A DNA stretch of 64,000 nt from Haliotis asinina (lineage: Eukaryota; Mollusca; Gastropoda; Lepetellida; Haliotidae): NCBI RefSeq assembly GCF_037392515.1, contig NC_090291.1, forward strand, positions 30,738,001 through 30,802,000, written 5' to 3'. Within the stretch, counting starts at the first letter, position 1, and each line of letters starts with the position of its first letter. Shown piece by piece: positions 58,291-64,000 of this stretch. The notes below the pieces were generated by a model. The model made no database searches. It was not told the DNA's origin and was given only the letters and a program-made list of their open reading frames with translations. The translations under genes and the position numbers were made by a program.

Positions 58291-58747
58291 CTAAGCGTAC
58301 CGGTAAATGAACCAGTGGCCAATGCCAAGGCGTTGATACACATTTGTGCGCACCCACCGGCTTTGACTGGGTTCGTTATTGCGACTGCTTCGTTTCGAGA
58401 GAGGTAAACCCAAATACAAAATATTGCACTTTTGATACCAAGTACAAAATACTTAATATTATACGCTTATCACCAATGCACTTTATATATCATGAACAAG
58501 TGATAACCGTGTTTTAATTATGTTTGATTTTGGGGTTGCACGTCACCTTTAAAAGTGTGTACGTATATGCAGTGTCTACATAATTATACTTACAGTATTT
58601 CATAACCTTTGACTCGTTAATATATTTTATTGTATTATATATATGTTCTTATGTGCGAGGTGAGACGTTTGTCTTTATTCATTATCAAAATTCTCTCCCT
58701 CACTCCCCAATTCTCTCTACCTCTCTCTCTAAAATATACATACACAC

Positions 58748-59265
58748 ACTATGGGTAGCCTAGTGGTTACGGCGTTCGTTAATATCGACGACGCCCCGTG
58801 TTCGATTCCCAACATGGATACTATTTGTGAAGCCCATGTCATGTTTTCTACACTAATGGTTTGGGTTATTTTGCTGTCTGTCTTTTATGGAATTCCTCAA
58901 GATTTGGAACTTCAAACAAAAGAATTAATAAACTTATTCTTGGCTCTGTTCATAAATACAAAATACCTTAAATAGATTCAAATGATTCTAAACGGTTATG
59001 TAGTATGTAATTTGTTTTGTAGACATTTGCTTTTATTATGCATTTTGCTATTATCATGCATTTTGCTATTATTATGTATGTCATGCCCTTTGTGGGAGCA
59101 TTTGCGCCTGTAGTCTGTTTGAAATTGATTATTTTTGCATTATGTTATATTTAATGGAGCGGCACTTACATAGGCTGTTGACTTGTGCCAATCCATATTC
59201 GTAATATGTTTATATTTCATGAATATTGCTAGTAGCGGCGTAAGACTTAACTCACTCACTCTCGT
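58748..59265 (+). mobile_element. family 1 SINE, head and tail separated
   Basis: Head at 58748-58890 (GGGTAGCCTAGTGGTTACGG, GTGTTCGATTCCCAACATGG) and a tail at 59205-59265 (AATATTGCTAGTAGCGGCGT, ending in CACTCACTC). The 310 bp between are AT-rich and may be a later insertion or two independent copies. Confidence 0.55.
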
Positions 59266-60149
59266 GGGGGACAGAGTATACACACGTTGAACTATATGTG
59301 TGACAAGAAGTGAACGGATTTACTTGGGACATACCAGTTACGTCAAAGCGCCCTGGGAGTCGCGGCACCTGCTATTCATTTTCCGCGTCTAGTCACCAAA
59401 CCACGCATATGCGGTACGATTAGACTTAAAGCTTGGGCGTTTATGGTGTGTGAAAAAATTGTGTATAACAAATCTCACTACAATTCTGGAAACCCTGCTT
59501 TTCAGAAACTCTTCACTCCCTTGGTCAAAGGCAATTCCAAAATTTATCATTCATTTTAGCATGTTTTCTTCATGTGCCTGTAACAAAGAACAACCGTTCT
59601 TCGGAGAATGGGCAAGAATGCTTTCGAAACCAAAGTCAGGTGTGTCTACAACTATCACGACACACAATTCAACTCATTTTACCCTAATGAAATAATTTAC
59701 TGCATTCAAGTTATTTTAAATTTATTTTATTTATTTTATTTTTATTTAGCCAACCTGCGTCAAAGCTAGCTCACTCACTCAGTTGTGACTACAATTATGA
59801 CCCAGGATTAACCCATGTAAACGTTTAATAAATTAATAGCGTTATACTTCTCTTCGCTTGTTTGATGTACTTTTCCTTGCACATTCATTGCCACGTGAAA
59901 TCCTTGTTTTAGACACGCTCTTTCCCCAAACATCGATTACTAACGGATAAAAGTGCATAAGAAGTAAGATGTCCTTGCCGATGAAAGAACCAACAAAAAA
60001 CTTTTTTCAGCATCCATAAGAATCTGGATTGTACACTTGTGACAATAACATGAGTATACAAACAATGAGTTTTTTACGTGGTTTTACGTCTCTTTAAGGT
60101 GTGTCATCTCCAGCATAGAATTTTTCGTTTGTTCTTCTGAAGGGGCGGT

Positions 60150-60262
60150 GGGGGTATTCTGGGGGTTAATGCGTTCACTCGTCAGACCCGGGTTCGATTT
60201 CTCACATGGGTACAATGCATGAAGCCCATTTCTGGTGCTGGAATATTGCTGGAGGTTCGCGT
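60150..60262 (+). mobile_element. family 1 SINE, head copy
   Basis: GGCGGTGGGGGTATTC and CCCGGGTTCGATTTCTCACA give the A and B boxes; the tail stops after GCTGGAATATTGCTGG, so the CACTC end is missing. Confidence 0.7.
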
Positions 60263-60427
60263 TCAAGTTAATTATTCGTTTCCGTGTGAGGCTGTAAGCA
60301 AGGGGAATCTCATCAAAACCTGAGAAATGAACATATTATTGGTTATTTAGTTCAAACGTGCTTCCGAGAAATTTATGTAGTGCTATGATTACACAATGCC
60401 ATTTTAAAAGTGGTATATAAAAACATA

Positions 60428-60580
60428 TGTCATATTTGGGATTTCACTTAGTAAAGAAAAAATTCTAGTACTTTTTGGGTCCCATTCGGGATTCGAACCC
60501 GCACCCCCTGAGTCATGGACCCACTCGCCAGCACACAGAGTCAGCCGCCTAGCCCGCTCAGCCACCGCGACTTCCACAGT
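60428..60580 (-). mobile_element. tRNA-derived SINE (Leu/Ser-type head), best copy
   Basis: In minus sense it has GTCGCGGTGGCTGAGCGGGC (A-box region), a long variable-arm-like insert and GGTTCGAATCCC (B box), then a tail with TACTAGAATT and CCCAAATATGACATATG. The A box plus long spacing indicate a class II tRNA (Leu or Ser). The same family is at 2980-3136 and, diverged, at 17960-18125. Confidence 0.75.
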
Positions 60581-61831
60581 GCTCTAATGCTATTGATGTT
60601 GCTTTTGTTATGACCTGTTGAATAATATATTATTAATGCTGACTTTTTTACATTATGGCTTTTACTTATGACTTTTCTCCTACCAAACTCTGTGACATTT
60701 TGTCCACGACCTTTTTTCTTATGACGTTTTTCGTAAACAAAGGTGACTTTATGCCTAATTATCGTACTGGATTATGTCAAGTGCATAAACATGGACGGAT
60801 ATTCCTTTGAGTTACATGGCAGAGATTTTAGCACGATATTTTCTTTTTCTTTAGAGTGTAAATTTTACTGAAGACAATCTCCATTCATTAGAACAAGCAA
60901 AAAGGACGATATTTTCTATTTTACCATTTTCTATTAGGGAACTTGAAATCCTAGTTAATTCGTTACCTCAAATTGATGAATGCATTATGCAACTTTTGAT
61001 GGCTCAAGCGTTTGGGGGTAAGAAAATTCACCTATTTCTTCTATAAAAAACACTTCCAAAATTTTGGTCAGTAATTTGTGTCAGTAAGGCAATCACTTCC
61101 AAAACAATGTGAACGTGAGAATTCCTTATATGGTGCAGGCATTTGGTGAGACTAAAAGGCTGGGAGAACATGAATCTACATATGTTACAGCGAGATTGTG
61201 AAATCGGTCATTTCATGAAATGATTGAAGCATATTGATTGTTGTTACACACAATGACGCGAAATGGCTGACCTTTTGATTCATTTCACGAAATGATTGAA
61301 AGGCTTGATGTCACAATCTGACTAACAAATATATGAGTGCACAAAACATAATATGTTCAATCAGAAAGCAAACATTTGCAATATGTCATAACTTTGGACA
61401 CTACGGTTTCCTAGCAGATAGAAAACTCCTCTCCGTGGGGAGTCTAATTATGGATAATCTACAACATATATATCTGCTTGCAGAATAACATTATTCAATT
61501 ATTTATACAAGTCTACGAAACAGTCTGCGTTGCGAAATCACCACGTCTACGAACTGGTGCCGTCTACGAAAACACCGTCTCCCGTATATAGTCTCCATTG
61601 TCTAATCAGTCTATTGCCTCCACAAGCAGTGAGAATAATCATGAAATTCCCATGTACTGTCATGTGTTTTAAACATATTTTATTCATTTAGAAATAGATA
61701 GGCCAACAAGCCTGTATGGCTTATATTAATGCCTCTCCAGAATAATGCTTTGTTCATATGTGTACGTTGAGATTTTACATAAATATTACTATAAACTGAC
61801 ATGCTTTAAGTTACATTAAGAAATAAACGTA

Positions 61832-62038
61832 GTAGCTTTACTAATATTTGTTCATATTTGTTTCGTGGCCAGTTGATACAAAGAATTTATTATCTACTAA
61901 AACTTTTAAGAATGAAATCGTTTTGATGCAACGATTAGCTTTACTAATATTTGTTCATATTTGTTTCGTGGCCAGTTAATACAAAGAATTTATTATCTAC
62001 TAAAACTTTTAAGAATGAAATCGTGTTGATGCAATGAT
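61832..62038. repeat. ~103-bp tandem duplication
   Basis: AGCTTTACTAATATTTGTTC through GAATGAAATCGT.TTGATGCAA, twice, with only a handful of differences. Confidence 0.85.
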
Positions 62039-62039
62039 G

Positions 62040-64000
62040 AACTGAGTGTAGAATATCCATAATTGTCTGATATGAAACTTAATAATTGCAATTCAGCAGG
62101 TTCCGCAGTGTGAATTATTTCTTATAGAGATATGATTCATATCGTATACTGTTATATTAGAACACGTGAAGAAATGATGGAAAGCATCCTCAGAAAACAT
62201 TTGAGCAGGAACGAGAAGTACTACCACCAGAGACCATATAATAGATTATATGGTCTCAGCTACCATGTGTGGAAAAGGAATAGAATAATCATTTGTAAAG
62301 TTGTCAAACACCATGTGAACTAGTTACAAAGGTAATGAGCAAAACACCCACAAAGCGACTCAAGCTATCCATTACTCTTTCAGGTTACACATACTGAGTT
62401 GTATTCAACAATAATTAAACTGAACATATAATTATAAGCACTGTTGAAAACTGTTTATTGACACCACAATGTTGGTGCTTCATAATTAATGATTTAATGC
62501 CAGAGGAAAATGGACTCACCGTTGACACACGAACACGGAAGTAAACGTGATCAAGGGATGTAACTCTTTCTCAACAAACGTACAGTTATCCCTCGACATA
62601 AAGCGGGTGTTGGGGTCCACGGATGAACCCCCGCGTTATTAGACATCCGGGTTATGGTACCTATTACATAATGGGGAACAAAGGCCAAGTAAAATCGAAT
62701 TTTCCAAGGGCATAACAAAACGGCTATTTCGTGTATTGTGCTTAGTCAAAACTATATCGTATCGTTGAAAGTGAAAATAAACTTTAAAAATGAAAACATA
62801 TATATCATGCATATGTACGGGAAACCTGCAAACAAAAATGATTGCACATGATAATTTAATTGTTGTACCTGTTATTCAACTAAGCCGGAAATAGCGATCA
62901 GCTGTGTACAGGTGTTTTGGTCTAATGTACCGGTGATTCAGTTAAAAGCGAGACTATCTCCATTATCAGAATATTTTATATATTAAGCAGTTGTTCTATC
63001 TCGGTTCCACTTGAGTGCATATCATAATGTTGAACCAGACGAGCTGACTGGCAGGCTGTCATTGTTGTGGAGCGTGGCCATCCGCCGGCGGATAAGCGAC
63101 CAATTAGCGTGTCCAGTCCGTCAAAGGTAGGATTAAAATTAACATTGTTTGCTTTAGTCCATGGGATTAAGAGATACACAGTGCCACCAACCTTTGACGG
63201 CATTGTTTCGGTGTTTTGGTAGGACAGAGGGGTGGGGAATGTATCCGCTAATTAGTTGTCACGCAAGTAATTAGAAAAAAACATTGTTTATTCGACAGCC
63301 AAGATATTATTACTAATGCCAGTTCAGTTAAAAGCTTTTCTATCAAACTGGGACAATGAGACACTTAGAGACAAGGAGACAAAGCCTTAGTTACACGCGT
63401 CAGTGATCAAAGGATTTGCACCAAGATTAAATATGAGCACCAGACCGTGGGGTAAGCATATCGTCTTATGTTCATGCCGCACGTTCATACACGCAGGTAC
63501 AGGTCAAATAACATCTTTGTTCTTAGAGGAGGGAGTTATTGTTTATCCGCAATCCAGAATTTGGTGAGTGCAGCATACGACTTAATGGACACTGTCATGG
63601 CACGGTTTCATGGTCCGTGCTATTTTGCTGTTCTTTCCCCCACCTTAGACCTACAGAGTCTACGGGGTAAAAATTAATAGTTTATGTGATAATCTTTTAA
63701 AATGATAAATAACGAACTGGAGCCCTTAGAAGGCTTCATCCAGCCATGTACCACTTGATTTTCGATTACATGATGTTACTATTTATCTGATGAGTATGAC
63801 GGGACAGTCAGAGAAACAAATTTATCAATATGCATTGTTACATAAGGAAGGACTTAGAAGGGCACTATTTCGTGATTGTCGGTGCAATGTTGACATAATT
63901 GTTCAGCCATTTTAAACAAGGAAAACGTTGAGATCTCCATACATAAGCTGCAACAAGATTCGCACAATAAGGTGGACACATCAGCCATTACATTACACAA
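62040..64000. other. no gene seen
   Basis: Holds a perfect 13-bp palindrome (62230-62257) and a possible transposon end (62577). A short inverted pair CCGTCAAAGGT/ACCTTTGACGG lies at 63118 and 63190. No coding evidence. Confidence 0.35.
62577..62690. mobile_element. possible single end of a DNA transposon
   Basis: ACAGTTATCCCTCGACATAA and GGGGTCCACGGATGAACCCC look like a Tigger/mariner-group terminus. No matching second end found, so this is weak. Confidence 0.25.

Larger units (their letters stand above)
59270..61830. other. no gene seen apart from SINE copies
   Basis: Contains the two SINE copies listed (60150-60262, 60428-60580). At 61195-61310 the sequence TCATTTCATGAAATGATTGA recurs with one change about 80 bp on. 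Confidence 0.35.

Noticed and set aside
63118-63203. Inverted pair CCGTCAAAGGT/ACCTTTGACGG as a mobile element
   Set aside because: Only 11 bp arms and no border features; expected by chance at this scale.
1-64000. Bacterial features (operons, CRISPR, riboswitches) and complete autonomous virus-like elements
   Set aside because: Nothing of the kind is visible; the sequence is intron-rich eukaryotic DNA, and the retroelement pieces found are short relics.

Overview
The window is animal nuclear DNA, most likely from a gastropod mollusc of the abalone type (Haliotis). Evidence: genes split by GT/AG introns of 0.2 to 4.5 kb, low gene density, and more than two dozen copies of two short repeat families with GTGA/CACTC ends that I associate with abalone. 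The species is inferred, not proven.

Three host genes can be supported. (1) On the minus strand, 22981 down to 3379, lies a 14-coding-exon RIPK1-like receptor-interacting protein kinase of about 1,340 residues: an N-terminal TKL kinase domain, a very long intermediate region (acidic/Ser-Thr-rich, four RDP-type helical repeats, Gly/Ser/Thr low-complexity stretches), a RHIM amyloid motif (VQLG core) and a C-terminal death domain. (2) On the plus strand, 27838 to 39791, is NUDCD1 (NudC/CS-domain co-chaperone protein, about 591 residues), whose first exon exists in two phase-compatible versions. (3) On the minus strand, 50369 to 49005, is an intronless type II membrane glycosyltransferase of the exostosin/GT47 family. 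Genes 1 and 2 are head to head; a good 5' splice site for an untranslated first exon of the kinase gene lies at 27461, and a perfect kappa-B sequence lies in the shared promoter interval.

Layout: 1-3378 is 3' flank of the kinase gene, with a broken tandem copy of its last exon. 3379-22981 is the kinase gene; its introns hold SINEs, MITEs, a 5'-truncated Penelope-like retroelement and two arrays made by tandem copying of exon 3' ends with their splice donors. 22982-27837 is the promoter/5' UTR interval with a Mutator-like MITE and tandem repeats. 27838-39791 is NUDCD1, with a 171-183 bp satellite in intron 3 and a minisatellite in intron 7. 39792-49004 is gene-poor, with a Tc1-like transposase relic at about 44.9-45.6 kb. 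49005-51400 is the glycosyltransferase and its probable 5' UTR. 51401-64000 has no convincing gene: satellites, foldback elements, SINE copies and single-copy-looking AT-rich sequence.

The most notable points are a mollusc RIPK1 architecture carrying both RHIM and death domain, and the recurrent tandem copying of exon ends in that one gene (exons C and H with their donors, and the terminal death-domain exon). I found no CRISPR array, bacterial operon or intact autonomous mobile element. All splice boundaries are read by eye from GT/AG and phase; two junctions (exon J to K, and exon L to M) are not settled.
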